Positions 10,240-21,525 of a stretch of DNA of 64,000 bases are shown in pieces. The notes beneath the pieces were generated by a model. The model saw only the letters and a program-made list of their open reading frames with translations, was not told where the DNA came from and searched no databases. The translations under genes were made by a program, and so were the position numbers. Source of the stretch: Pohlia nutans (lineage: Eukaryota > Streptophyta > Bryopsida > Bryales > Mniaceae); the NCBI GenBank assembly GCA_022496805.1, contig CM040086.1, positions 6,450,501 through 6,514,500 of the forward strand. Reading direction: 5' to 3'. Position 1 is the stretch's first letter; each line of letters begins with the position of its first letter.

Positions 10240-10440
10240 CACTAGCTCAGCTTGTCTCAGGGAATAGGTGGGGCCGGTTGGTTGGTACAACTTTCCTGCC
10301 ATGATAGTTCACTAGCAGCACCAAGCCATGTGTATCACACCACTGCTCAACGAGCCCAACTGGTTTCGAACCCGGACCACATAATCATGATACAACGCCC
10401 TTCACCAACCAACCAAAGAACTCATGACTTGGTGATAAAA
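10240..10440 (-). mobile_element. Possible tRNA-derived SINE remnant in the 3' UTR
   Basis: The minus strand contains GGGTTCGAAACC (about 10366-10377), a perfect match to the Pol III B-box consensus GGTTCGANNCC, preceded by a TGGTTGGTGAAGGGCG stretch at A-box-like spacing. No complete tRNA cloverleaf was found, so a tRNA gene is not claimed. Confidence 0.3.
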
Positions 10441-10670
10441 CTTAACACTAAGCACACCTTTATACAAACTAGAACTCACCCATCATTTCGTTGTTACTGT
10501 TACTGTTACTTTGTTTTGGTTACTATAGTGTCCATCCTCGAAAGGGGAGAGTAGTATTGTTCCAATGTCCCTTTGTCCCGTGGGCATCGGGTCATTGACA
10601 TTACGAACGGACACTTTATTCACGCCGGCCCTTTCTATAGGGTTGGTGTTTCTATCTATCTATCTTGTAG

Positions 10671-11867
10671 TGGCAGTCTTGGGTTGACCCATGACCCTTG
10701 ACCCAGGGTCAACCCAGAGAAAAGGGTCAACCTAGAGAAATAATAAGGGGATTTGGCAATCCCATGCATTGCCTGCCCTCCTCGTTTGCAAAATGAGGAA
10801 GTGTTACAGGTGACGGACATGGAGTAAGAGCATCGCCACCAGTTTGACGATGCACAGACCCGTCGTCCTTGATTGTCGTTCCGGGGTGCACTACGATATC
10901 TTGTATAGAATTACATGAGTGAACAAAAGAGGTATTAATCATGAGGTGGGTTTACAAAATATACATAAGCTTAGGGTATTACTTTGTTCAATTTCGTAAA
11001 TATACATAGCCCATTTTTAATGTGATAAAAATTGTAAATTTAAATATAGGGCCATGCACTCAAACTTAGTATTTAGGAAAGTGTTCATAGAATGCGTAGA
11101 AAAATCATTAACATGTGGGTTGAATATAGAAAATCAATTGATTTGTTGAATCGACCATCTCATATGGAGATTGAAATGTACTAGTACAAAAAGATCTTGG
11201 ATCACTATGAACTTATGACTTGCCATATCATATCATGGTAGACTTAGAAATTATTGGTGCAATAGCTTCAGTAACTTTTGTGGTAAGAAAAAACTTATAT
11301 GAGTTACATCCTACAGAAGAAAAAAAGTATTTAATGGTTTTAACAATGATAAATAAGTACCTTCGTCATGAAAAAAATTAGGCCTATTTTTAGGCCATGT
11401 GTTTAATTGTATACATATGTTAGGTTTTTGCTTTCTTAATTTACTTTGAGCATACATATATACATTAGGCTTCTATTTTGTTATATATGTATGTATGTAT
11501 ATCAATCTTTTAACAAAAGAAAGATTGTATATAGGGTTATTAATTTAGAGGCGATGCACACACATTATACATGATTTTTAACACTATGTGCAGCCATCGG
11601 GATTGTTGTGAGCTCTGCCACGGCCGTGGATATAACGAGCTCCCTGCCATGGGCTGTTCCATACGAACCACGAGGCATTTGTCTCACTGGATGTTACATA
11701 GGTTGCCACTGTGGCGCCACATCATCGTGATATAGCCCCCTTGTTATGCATTTTAGTGCCAACTTGGTTGCAAATACAAAGTTGTCTCTCTACCGACCGA
11801 CTGCTACCTCTCTAATCTTATTGACCAACTGTAGCGTGAAGCTAAAAGACTAAAGCACACAAGGCTC
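10671..11867. other. Intergenic, no gene seen
   Basis: Begins with an inverted pair of GGGTTGACC / GGGTCAACC motifs (10683-10735). A TATG microsatellite lies near 11485-11500. No protein or RNA gene recognised. Confidence 0.5.
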
Positions 11868-12120
11868 GGGAAGTCACTTAGTGTGAATTTTGGATACATA
11901 TGAGCGTACAAAGGGTATTTAATGGGGGCTATGAAACAATTGAAATATTATACTATTTATAGTATATTTAGGATACATTCCATATATATTCTAAAAATAT
12001 TCCTAAATTGGTTTTAAAACACCCTATATTACTTCTATAAATTTATAATTTTTATCTCAGATGAATAAAAGACACCCTATATTTGTTCTCTCATAGTTAT
12101 CTAAATTCTTGACAGTGACT
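11868..12120 (+). repeat. Dispersed repeat R, copy 1
   Basis: Aligns with the reverse complement of 62618-62862, sharing blocks such as ACATATGAGCGTACAA, TTTTAAAACACCCTATATTA and CTCATAGTTATCTAAATTCT. It has a TATTTATAG stretch and may be part of an old LTR; no TG..CA boundary was confirmed. Confidence 0.6.
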
Positions 12121-12643
12121 TCCTCGAGACACACGACCTCCATTTCTGAGAGATTGCAAGAGTGACATGACAACAATGCTTCTTGTACCATGTCGTGCTG
12201 TTGGTGTGGAAGAGAAAAGCGTTGGTCAACCACGCAAAAAGCTCTATACCATTGTTGTGACTGTTTTGGCCAATTGGTGGCGATGCTCCAAGTCACAATT
12301 TCTACAGGTTTAAGAAATTACCCATAGAAGTAGGCAAGAGGAGGGAGAAAATGGTACTACACTTTGTCTCGTACCTGGCCATGAAATGGTGCACACTTCC
12401 ACATTCTTGCATAAGTGACGTTTTAGGTGAAGTTGATTGGTTAGAGAGAAACATGAACATACTTGATTAGTTAGGGAGAAGTTGCCACAAAGTCAAATGG
12501 CTTGAAAACCCTTTATACTTCATGACAACTTCTCCTCTATTCTTTATCCCAAAAGCTCACTCAAAATATAGAACTTGGTCCTCCAAAGTTCCTACAAACT
12601 TGTTTTTTAGTAAGAAACTTCACTCATAGATGTTGGACCTAAG
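12121..12643. other. Intergenic, no gene seen
   Basis: AT-rich; nothing recognised. Confidence 0.5.
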
Positions 12644-13117
12644 TAACGTAGTGCGCCTTATTCCTTACATGTGACTATTTGTGACAGTTATCAAAATCCA
12701 TTTGTACCTTTTCTTTCCACCATTTGCTTATAATAATATGGGAATGAGGTGTGGAAGTGGCATTTGTGAATGGAGAAAAATAGCAGTTTAGGAACATGAA
12801 CCAATTTTGTAATGTCAATGTAGGAAACTATGCAAATCGTAAGGCCATCTTGGGTTAAATACAGGAATAAGATTTGAAATAGTTGTGAACAAGGGGTCAA
12901 TGATTATTATGGGTTTTTTTTTTTTGTTTATTATGGAAGACCTAGTGATATTGTTGGAATTTCTTGAAGTGTGCTACCAAAAATTATCAAAATTACATAT
13001 TTTGTTGTAAAAATACGATTCCACTTGCTATGGTTTTTTGTTTTAATTCACTACTTATGAGTTTTTTTTTTTAATTCATCACCTTAAAAATATTTTGTGT
13101 CAAAAATAGGGTGCACT
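12644..13117. mobile_element. MITE with GTAGTGCRCC termini, copy 1
   Basis: Left end TAACGTAGTGCGCCTTATT and right end AATAGGGTGCACTGCCTTA are imperfect inverted repeats, with a TAA/TTA-type flank. A better-preserved relative is at 33423-33877. Confidence 0.45.
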
Positions 13118-13584
13118 GCCTTAACCATTGTGCCGGTATAGGCAGCAAGACTAGTCTCCTCGCTAAGGTTGAGGTACCTTATTCCGATAACTTAAGCTAC
13201 CTACACTATTTCTAGACCAGCCATTTATAGGGTGATTTTTTCCCGGGTTGGAAGTTAGTTTTCGCGGAGAATGCAAATTTTTCCATGAATTATTTCCCAA
13301 TATTGGAATTTTTACAATTTTTCAAAGTGAAAAGTACTTCAGGACCCAAAACCGATCATATGCTATAATGTACAAATGAGGTACATCTTTTCTTTTAAAA
13401 TCTAGAAATTAGGCCTGATCAGTTTTGTGTCCCTGGTCGCTTCAAAGTACCTCAACCTCAGTCTCACGATGTAACCAAGGTGCTCATGGACAAAAACTGA
13501 CTGTTGTGGATGAATAAATCTTTCTTGGATGAATTATTTTTGCAATGGTTACAGACAGATGTTCTGCTCTGCTCATGGATGATG
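13118..13584. other. Intergenic, no gene seen
   Basis: No gene or clear repeat boundary recognised. Confidence 0.5.
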
Positions 13585-13910
13585 ACCCATTCACACTAAG
13601 AAGCTACCGCACTTGCGTTGCGTTCTTGGAATGTTGCAAGGTAAATTTCAAAAATGATATAAAATTTCTTGCGGTGTTAGAGCCTTTTCCCATGGCCCAT
13701 TCACACCAAGAAGTTGCAGCACTTGGGTTGCATTCTTGGAATGCTGTAAGATCAATTTCAAAAATGGTATACAATTTCTTACAGTGTCAGAGCCTTCTCC
13801 GATAGCCCATTCACACCAAGAAGCTGCAGCACTTGCGTTGCGTTCCTAGATTGCTTCATTGTAATTTTCAAAAATAATATACAAATTTTTGCGGTGTCAG
13901 AGCCTTGTCT
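13585..13910 (+). repeat. 110-bp tandem repeat, three units
   Basis: Units start CCCATTCACACYAAGAAG at 13585, 13696 and 13806 (period 111 and 110), each with a CACTTGSGTTGC block and ending in a GTGTYAGAGCCTT block. Confidence 0.85.
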
Positions 13911-14650
13911 CTTCTTCCTTTTGGCCAACATATGTGCATTGGTGGAGATGCAACTTCCTTGGGGCACCTAAAATGCATGGGAGCAGCTTCTTGCATACGT
14001 TAGATTAAAAAGGTAAAATTTACAGGAGCACACTGTAGCTACTAAAAAGTTACATGGCGGATGTAAATTCTTTGCCGCACTTGCGTTGGGTGATTGGTGT
14101 AAATGGGCCATCATCTTGCTTTAGGACAACATACTTGTGTGCATTGGTGTAGACGCATTTTTTTGTGGTAGCTAATGGCCCATTCACACCAAGCCCCTGT
14201 CGCACTTGCATCTGCGTTCCCGAAATGGAAGAAGGTAAAACTAAGAAACACAAATATATTCAAAGCCTTGTCTTTTCTTGCTACAACTAATGTTCAAGCA
14301 CTATACAACTACAATACACTGCCACAAGTAGAGCCATGTTGCTTTTTTTTTGTGTGGCATTCCTTTTTGTCATGCGTTAGAGTAATTTCTAATTGCATAT
14401 TTTGTATTTATGAGTTGACAACAAATTCCCTCAAAGTTACTTGACGCATGCATGCATGCGGCAGCGTTGGTGTATGTGAATGGCCCATAAGATCGACGCC
14501 ATAGCCAAAATGCGGTGCGGTAGCCAAGATGCACGTGCCAAGTCATTTCTTAAAAACCACGAGCACACTGTAGCTATTGCAGATTCTCTCAAAATTATCT
14601 TATGCATGCACACTTGCGGCAGCCTTGGTCGATGTGAATAGGCCACGAGC
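13911..14650. repeat. Degenerate and inverted relatives of the 110-bp unit
   Basis: A further direct start at 14176 (GGCCCATTCACACCAAG) and opposite-strand versions near 14085-14115, 14458-14487 and 14613-14643 (for example GTGTATGTGAATGGCCCAT). A mix of direct and inverted termini suggests a collapsed MITE or foldback cluster. Confidence 0.55.
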
Positions 14651-15496
14651 AGCCGGGATGCTCTGCTCTATGAAGTCCGAGGTTGCACCCCCTAAAGGTA
14701 ACAGGACGTTGGTGACGGCTCTTGCTTCCATATGTTGCATTCAATCAAGGCAACTTGAATTTTCTCACCGAAATCATTCTTGCACTCAAATAGTGTCCAT
14801 ATCGTTACTCTAGGATCAAGTGGTGACCAATAAGTTATAGAGAATCTCAAGACCACCTGCATCAATGCAAAAAGCTTCCAAGATGGGGCCGTTAGTTTGG
14901 AATTTCTCTAAATCTCCCTGACGTTAATTCAAGAGGACAAAAATTGCCCCTATTTTGGACATGTAGGGTCCATTTAAAAATTAAAAAAAACCCCTCTTCT
15001 AAGGGTTTAATCCCTAAAGGACCAAGAAGCCCATATTGGGTCTCATGTATTTTTAGCATTTATGAGCAAGTCTAATATGGACTTTCTTTAGTTCAAATTT
15101 ATTTGTGTTTTGACCAGCATATACAATGTTCTTCATCGATTCCGATGATATAAAACTTGACCCCATCCGAATTGCGTTTTTCACAATACAATCAATTAAA
15201 TTTGTCATTTTGAAACCATGAATCCTTGGTCTTTTAGGGGTCCAAATTCTTGACGGGACCTCTATTACCAAATTTGAGCCGTCAGCCCCAAATTTGCAAA
15301 AACAATTGCCAAAAAAAGACCCTAGATTGCCCAAAATGGAAATTTTAGAAAATGAGGTCCATGGGTGAATAATGCTTGCATTAACAATGGGTGGGGGAGG
15401 TGGGGGATTTAGAGTCGGGGGTTAGTTTGATAAGCTTCACGTTTGTCATCTTCTTTTTGATCCGGTCAAGTAGGATGCACTGGCCCCTTTTAAGGC
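14651..15496. other. Intergenic, no gene seen
   Basis: Short frames without family resemblance. No RNA gene recognised. Confidence 0.5.
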
Positions 15497-16089
15497 GTTA
15501 ACTCTTAAACGTCACAACGTCTAGTTCATGAATGACTAACAGGTTTAAACGCATCCTACCTCTTCATCAATGGTTGAATGAAAGTCATCCGATGTTTTGA
15601 AGATTCTTCACCAAGTTGTCGTTCTATCAAATGGCTGGATTTAGTGATACTTGAGTACATAATTTTCTAAAATTACAAACGTAGAAGTATGTCAAGTTGT
15701 TGATCAAGCCAAAATTGCATTGGCTATGGTTCAAAAGAGGCCTTGCAAAAATGAGGTAATAGATTTAAGGAACACAAAAATTTCAAAGAATCACCACGTT
15801 TAAGAGTATCTCATTTCAAATTCATCCCAACAAATTTTACTCAAATAATATTGAAATTTTGTTTGTAATCAAATTTAGAAAGAATTTTTACTTTTGACTT
15901 TCAAATATTATAATTAAATATTGGTGATTGTATTGGTGAATTGAACATAACTGATGGAGTCTAAATTTCAAAATCTAAAACTTTCAATTTATTTTTTATC
16001 AATTCCTAAATATTTTTCTAAGTAGTACTTTATGATGATTGTTCTCAAATCATCAATTCCAAAGACACCTTCGTATGTTTAGGGATTAA
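15497..16089. mobile_element. TTAA-flanked MITE, type 2
   Basis: TTAACTCTTAAACGTC at the left and ATGTTTAGGGATTAA at the right. The body is the reverse complement of 19089-19675 over most of its length, which supports both edges. 593 bp. Confidence 0.7.
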
Positions 16090-16882
16090 AGTATTTTCAA
16101 TTGTTCAGTGCCGATGGGATATGGGCTTAATGCAAAATTAGTCATCTGCCAATATGGCAAGAACACCTTGGCCCCAACGTGAATGAAAAGAGGCAAAAAA
16201 GAAGCTTACAAAATTGCAATAAGCTAAACTACTCTATTTGTGCCATGTGACTATTTGTGTCAATATGTATCACTGATTTTTTTAGAAGTATGGTACCTAG
16301 CAATAAGTATACGTCACTTCCTTTGAAATAAAAAATAAACATGAAAAATGATTAAATTATAATCTTTGAGGAAGATTTGCACAAGTTGGAGAATACAAGA
16401 TACACTAAACATACATATGAGTTTTGGCAAAGAAGTATTTAATTTGGAACAATCTCTACTTGAAATTGAAATTCATTTTCTGACCTACTTATTTAAAAGA
16501 TATAGTTTGGCTCAAAAAGGTTCATTCCCAAAAGAATTGACTCATATTACATTCATTTTGTTCCAAATTCTATAAAAAAAATTATAAGCTTGGAAAGTCA
16601 ATTTATTTTCAAAAATTGAAATAATTTGGCATTGTCAACCATTTTTTTCTTCAATACTTTCCTTAAGGATTGATGCACACCAATAATCTTAGGTGCTAAT
16701 TTGCATTCAAATTCCTAAAAACATCACTACTCTACTGTAATACATTGTTAGTAGTGAGGCTCCTGGATCACTACATAAATTGTGATCGAGGTACGTAATA
16801 CCAATGTACATAGCGGTATACCTAATTAATGTGGTATAATTTTCTCATTTACCTTGATCATATCATAATCAATATCAATCAC
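16090..16882. other. Intergenic, no gene seen
   Basis: AT-rich, no recognised gene. Confidence 0.5.
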
Positions 16883-16885
16883 TAA

Positions 16886-17373
16886 GGCCCGCTTTATATA
16901 TGAAGTCAAGCTCGTTTTGATGTGTAAAAGGGCTCAAATCCTTATATCTCATTCAACCCTTTTCACCAAGACTTGAGGTCAAAATTTCAAAACTAGTTAT
17001 TTATCTAATAATGACAAGGTTTGACACGGACTTAACTCAAGGAAGTGGGTGCATTGAAAATGGAATACAAATTTGTGGGCTTAGGCCCATTTCCAAATTT
17101 CAATCATTTTTTTATTCATTATAAAATACTTGTTTTCAACAATCAACATTCTTGGATTGTTTGCATATCTAAATGGCTCTTTTTGGTCTCTTCTTCCTTT
17201 CTACTCGAGTTTCAACTCTTTTGCCCCAACGCCATTACACATGGAAGAAATGGCCTCATTTATAATTTTATTGTATAGAGTACTTGAAGCTAGCTTCAAG
17301 TCTAATACCAGCTAAAATTTGGTTGAATCGTGCTCAAGAAAAAACACGCTCGACTTCATATGTGAAGCGGATC
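16886..17373. mobile_element. PIF/Harbinger-like MITE, 488 bp
   Basis: Terminal inverted repeats GGCCCGCTTTATATATGAAG and (reverse complement of the right end) GATCCGCTTCACATATGAAG. The flanks are TAA on both sides (16883-16885, 17374-17376), the 3-bp TWA duplication typical of PIF/Harbinger. No transposase. Confidence 0.65.
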
Positions 17374-17376
17374 TAA

Positions 17377-18077
17377 GGTATAACACCCAATTCCATCCTT
17401 GCACCCATTCATGTACTGTAAACTTGTTATGAAATGGTCCCACAAAGTGCTTTTGGAACCATTCCTTTTTTTAACTCTCATTGTTTGAACTTGGATTTTA
17501 TAAGGATTGGTTTGAGACAACTCTATGGGACAATTTAAGTAGTTTAGACAACCGCCAATTTTGAGGCCGCTTTGAAGATTCATAGCAATTACGTGATTTA
17601 CTCAAAAACAAAAACAAAATCAACATTTTTAATTGTTAATACTACAACATATCATACCTTGGAAAAAATTCCCCCAATTGTGTTGACTTGATTAAAAGTA
17701 TAGTTTTAAGTATTTCTACCTCATATCATTCAATATTGTAGTTGGGTGCACCAAATCAACCCAAAACATAATATTCACAAATTGCCATGGTTTGGATCCT
17801 TTTCTATAGTACTATGGTAGAAACATCATTCTTTATTAGTGAAGAACAAGGAATGATCCCTCTACAAAAGCACCCAACATTTTCAATTCAAAAAAATTCT
17901 TGCTGAGAACGGTATAGAAAATAGACCAGACTAGAGGTGCCCAAACATAACGTTCTTCAATCTTTGTTGGACTACACCTTTCTCTACATTGTTGCTATAG
18001 TGTAAAGTACTAATATTCATTCAATAGTTTTAAAATTTATACTTTCATCTCGTCTACCTAAATCTCAAAAACCCACT
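17377..18077. other. Intergenic, no gene seen
   Basis: Nothing recognised. Confidence 0.5.
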
Positions 18078-18674
18078 TTAACCCCTAAATGCCTATAGTC
18101 CTCTATAAATTGAGCAACTTTGCAAAAATGCATTATAAATTGCAATTAAGTGGTATGTTTTGAACTAGATGTATGAATAAAAGTATTACATTATGAATTT
18201 GAGATTCTATCCATACGGTTAAATCTATGATTGTAATGACCAATATTTTGTATAAAATTTGAAACTTAAAATTCAAAATTATTTTGTACTTCAATTACAA
18301 ATAAGATATTGACAATCCCGCTGACAATCCACGAATGAAATTTATTGTGATGGGTTGAAATGTAATACTTTAAGTGTAGTAATTTTTGGAGATTTTTTGG
18401 TTGATTGATTTTATAATTTGACTTTTTCAAGAGCATTTTTGAACACTTTTGAACTAAAATCTTAGAAACTTTTGTTGTATCATTGTAACATGAATTGAGG
18501 CATAAACATTTCACAAATCATCCTCTTTCTAATTGGTTCTCACATGAATGAAGCTAACTTTCTATAAAATCTATGGTAAAAAGTTCACACTACAAAAGTG
18601 CATGACATATAAAAAAAAAATGGATTAAATATGTGCATTGTTGAAAAATGAACAACTAGGCAATTAAGGGTTAA
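18078..18674. mobile_element. TTAA-flanked MITE, type 1
   Basis: TTAACCCCTAAATGCC left end; CAATTAAGGGTTAA right end; 597 bp. Aligns along its length with 51026-51610 and, inverted, with 31552-32417. No coding capacity. Confidence 0.75.
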
Positions 18675-19088
18675 GTGGAATAGAGTTTTAGGAGTTAAGA
18701 ATTTTTGGGATTAAATTTGAGAAATGAAATTTATAAATAATTGGTTATAGTAACATTCACACTAAAAGTGTTGAAATCTCACCAAGCTTTTTAAGTTTTA
18801 AACTTCATTTTATTGTCTTTGCCCCGCCAAAGAAGAGACTACGAAAATACTTTGTTTTCAAAAAGTTATATGGCTAAACCGTATAACAAGCCATAAAAAT
18901 AAATTTAGGGTAAATACTAAGGCAAAGACTACTTGACTAGCCATTTGTTTTTCTATGCACTTCATCCTTATCCTCATGGTACAAGGGATAGAAAATTAGG
19001 TAGTAAGCTACAATACATTTTCCATGCAAATTCCATCGTGCAAATTTCATCATCTCAATTTTTGATGAGTTAGAATTCAATGAGTTCA
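18675..19088. other. Intergenic, no gene seen
   Basis: Nothing recognised. Confidence 0.5.
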
Positions 19089-19675
19089 TTAACCCCTAAA
19101 CGTACCAGGGTGTCCCTGGAATTGACAATTTGTGAAAAAGCATTATAAACTACTATTTAGAAGAATATTCTGGAATTGATATACAAATGAAAGTTCTAGA
19201 TTTTGAATTTTAGATTCCATCCGTACGGTTCCATTCACTAATACAATCACCAATATTTAATTATAAAATTTGAAAGTTAAAATTAAAAATTCCTTCTAAA
19301 TTCGATTACAAACTAAATTTCAATATTTTTTGAGTAAAATTTGTTGGAATGAGTTTGAAATGAGATACTCTTAAACGTGGTGATGCTTTGAAATTTTTGT
19401 GTTTCTTAAATTTATGACCTCATTTTTCACGATTCCACTTTGAACTAGAGTCAATGCAATTTTGGCTCAGTCAACGACTTGAAATACTTCTACATTTGTA
19501 ATTTTAGAAAATATGTACTCTAGTATGACTAAATCCAGCCATTAGATAGGACAACAACTTGGTGAAGAATCTCCAAAAAATTGGATGAGTTTCATCCAAG
19601 CATTGATGAGAACGTGAGAAGGCTTTGAATCCGTTCGTGACCCAATTTCAGGACGCTGGGACGTTCAAGGGTTAA
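19089..19675. mobile_element. TTAA-flanked MITE, type 2
   Basis: TTAACCCCTAAACGT left end and GGACGTTCAAGGGTTAA right end, 587 bp. Just inside the left end is the perfect small hairpin CCAGGG-TGT-CCCTGG. Inverted relative of 15497-16089; the right 100 bp resemble 39550-39650. Confidence 0.8.
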
Positions 19676-19854
19676 GAAAATGCATGGTGATGGACTTTGC
19701 AGGCAGAGGTCATGACCCCAATTTCACGAAGGAAAATTTCATCCAGCTCATTGAACTTTAGAATCTTGACCCTACTATGACTCCCCATAATGATTTAAAG
19801 ATGTTTTTAATTTAGAATTGTAGAATGTATGACTTCCTTATTTTTACGATATGA

Positions 19855-20149
19855 CACTAGTAGAAAAGGTGGTAATCCCTAAGGAAATGTCTATGCAAAA
19901 TCGTTGTGCATGCGTGAAATCAGGCACCACATGTGTGGGCTATAACATTTAGTAGTCTTTAAGCCCACTCCATTTCCTTCACGCACTTTGCTTGTCACTT
20001 TGGGCCTCCATATGTACACTTAGTTACTGATGAAGTACTATTGGATGTGAAATATTCCACACCGTCTACTGTAGAGCCAAGGCAGGAACATTGCATGCTA
20101 ATGAATGTTATGGGCAACTCCCTCGACAATGCCACCTTTTCTTCTAGTG
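19855..20149. mobile_element. CACTA-like non-autonomous element, 295 bp
   Basis: CACTAGTAGAAAAGGTGG at the left and CCACCTTTTCTTCTAGTG at the right are inverted repeats. A 3-bp direct duplication TGA flanks it (19852-19854, 20150-20152). CACTA termini plus 3-bp duplication define En/Spm elements. No transposase inside. Confidence 0.8.
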
Positions 20150-20152
20150 TGA

Positions 20153-20711
20153 CTCCTAGGTCATCAAGCTAGAGTCTGGTGAACAATAAGGCCCTAATTC
20201 ACGGCAGAGTTTTGTGAGCTCTTTTGCCATGTAAGCACTTGAGCTGACTGCCTCTGTCATACATACAAATACATTCCCACAGTAATTCATTCACGTCGTC
20301 TGGAAAACAGGTAGGATTGGTTAATAGTCATAAATGAAATGCTAATCAGCATTTATGCATATTCGTGACGTCAATTTAGTAGATTACATCAAGCTCGTTA
20401 GCCGGCTATATGGACCACATCAAATTTTGATGCCTGGCCCAATGTAACAATAGAGTCTGAAAGAGACACACTCACTCCCTTCGATTAACTTAGTTGTCCT
20501 ACCTCAAAGACTTCTGGTCAATTCCAGAAATTAATTATTGTGGAGATACCAAATGCCCACTGGCCAGTTCATGGTGTCCAATTGCAAGATGAAACCTTGC
20601 CATGCATGTGTATATTTGTGTCCTACTTCAATGCAAATAAGTTTATAAATCTATAAATTTGAATTACATATTAATAAAATAAAATAAACAAAATGTAAAA
20701 GCTGATATGGA
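20153..20711. other. Intergenic, no gene seen
   Basis: Nothing recognised. Confidence 0.5.
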
Positions 20712-20860
20712 TTAATCTCTACATATCCTCACCCCTCTCCAAAGTTGGCAGTTTTGCAAAGATGCATCATAAAACGGAACACACAGGGATATTTGAACTT
20801 TGATGTATGCATAAAAGTTGTACATTATCGATTTTAGATTATGTTAAATCTGCGATTAGA
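20712..20860. mobile_element. Truncated TTAA-flanked MITE, type 1
   Basis: TTAATCTCTACATATCC, then a CCCTCTCCAAAGTTGGCAG block and a GTATGCATAAAAGTTGTACA block shared with the left part of 51026-51610. The right part is missing. Confidence 0.5.
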
Positions 20861-21517
20861 GAGGGCCTCCACTAATTTGTACTCTCAGATATACCTTTCT
20901 TCTGAGTTATGCACCTAAACTTAAACGCAACCAAAAAAAAGGAGCCAATGAAAGGTGCCACTAATGAGCAGTGGAACTCAATGTCCTGCTTCTCCACTCA
21001 CCCTCTTCCGGTGAAATTTGGAACATCAATCCTTGACGTTTTCTTGATTCACCGGAACCAATCGTACATGGAAGCCCGCCCTTAGAGTCCAGGGGGCTTA
21101 CATACATGGGTGCAACAAATTCTTGGCCATGCAGACTAGCTGAACATTGTCTTTACATTAGTTTCAGGTGGGTCAACCTTTACAAGGTCATGGGTAGAAC
21201 GGATGACGGAGGTCTTCGGGTTACTGTAGTTGGGTAATACCTTTTTCACGCTTTCATATAAGTAGACTAAAGAAAGGGTTTGGGTGCCATTCAATGACTC
21301 ATGGAAAGCTAGTTGACCGGGCGGGGTCCATTGCTTCCCCAATAAAAAAGGACAAAAATTCCACAATCCCTTAGATACCCTTTAAGATACTGTAGATATG
21401 TTTGCATTTTTCTCTTCTTTTCTTTTTTCCTTTTTTTTCATTCTTTTTATTGGCTTTTCAAAATTGGGTGGTCATTTCCCCTGCACTTAGTCAAAGTATG
21501 CCTGCTGTGATCCAAGT
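20861..21517. other. Intergenic, no gene seen
   Basis: Nothing recognised. Confidence 0.5.
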
Positions 21518-21525
21518 GTACCAGC

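Larger units (their letters stand above)
1959..10670 (+). mobile_element. Non-LTR retrotransposon, RandI/Dualen-like, decayed
   Basis: Body of a long LINE-type element. In order: a Lys/Asn-rich frame, a 2A motif, APE endonuclease, RT with FADD-class motif YADD, RNase H, CCHC finger, a PD...E region like a restriction-like endonuclease, then a 3' UTR ending in a short TCTA microsatellite (10651-10665). The coding strand is very A-rich and G-poor. From 1959 to about 5150 one frame (position divisible by 3) is open except for TAA 2724, TAA 3564 and TGA 4758; from about 5150 the frame moves by -1 and stays open for 1683 codons. The 5' edge and target duplication were not found. APE and RLE together are the hallmark described for the Dualen/RandI clade of green algae. 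Clade assignment is an inference needing an RT phylogeny. Confidence 0.8.
10193..10670 (+). other. Retrotransposon 3' UTR and tail
   Basis: Starts with a G-run and a stable hairpin (10203-10222). A stretch around 10530-10546 can form another small GAAA-loop hairpin. Positions 10562-10627 match a minus-strand segment at 63052-63117 at about 56 of 65 bases. The tail ends in a TCTA microsatellite (10651-10665), a common terminal simple repeat of LINEs. Confidence 0.6.

Noticed and set aside
10240..10440. tRNA gene
   Set aside because: Only box-like motifs are present; acceptor and anticodon stems do not fold into a cloverleaf by eye.
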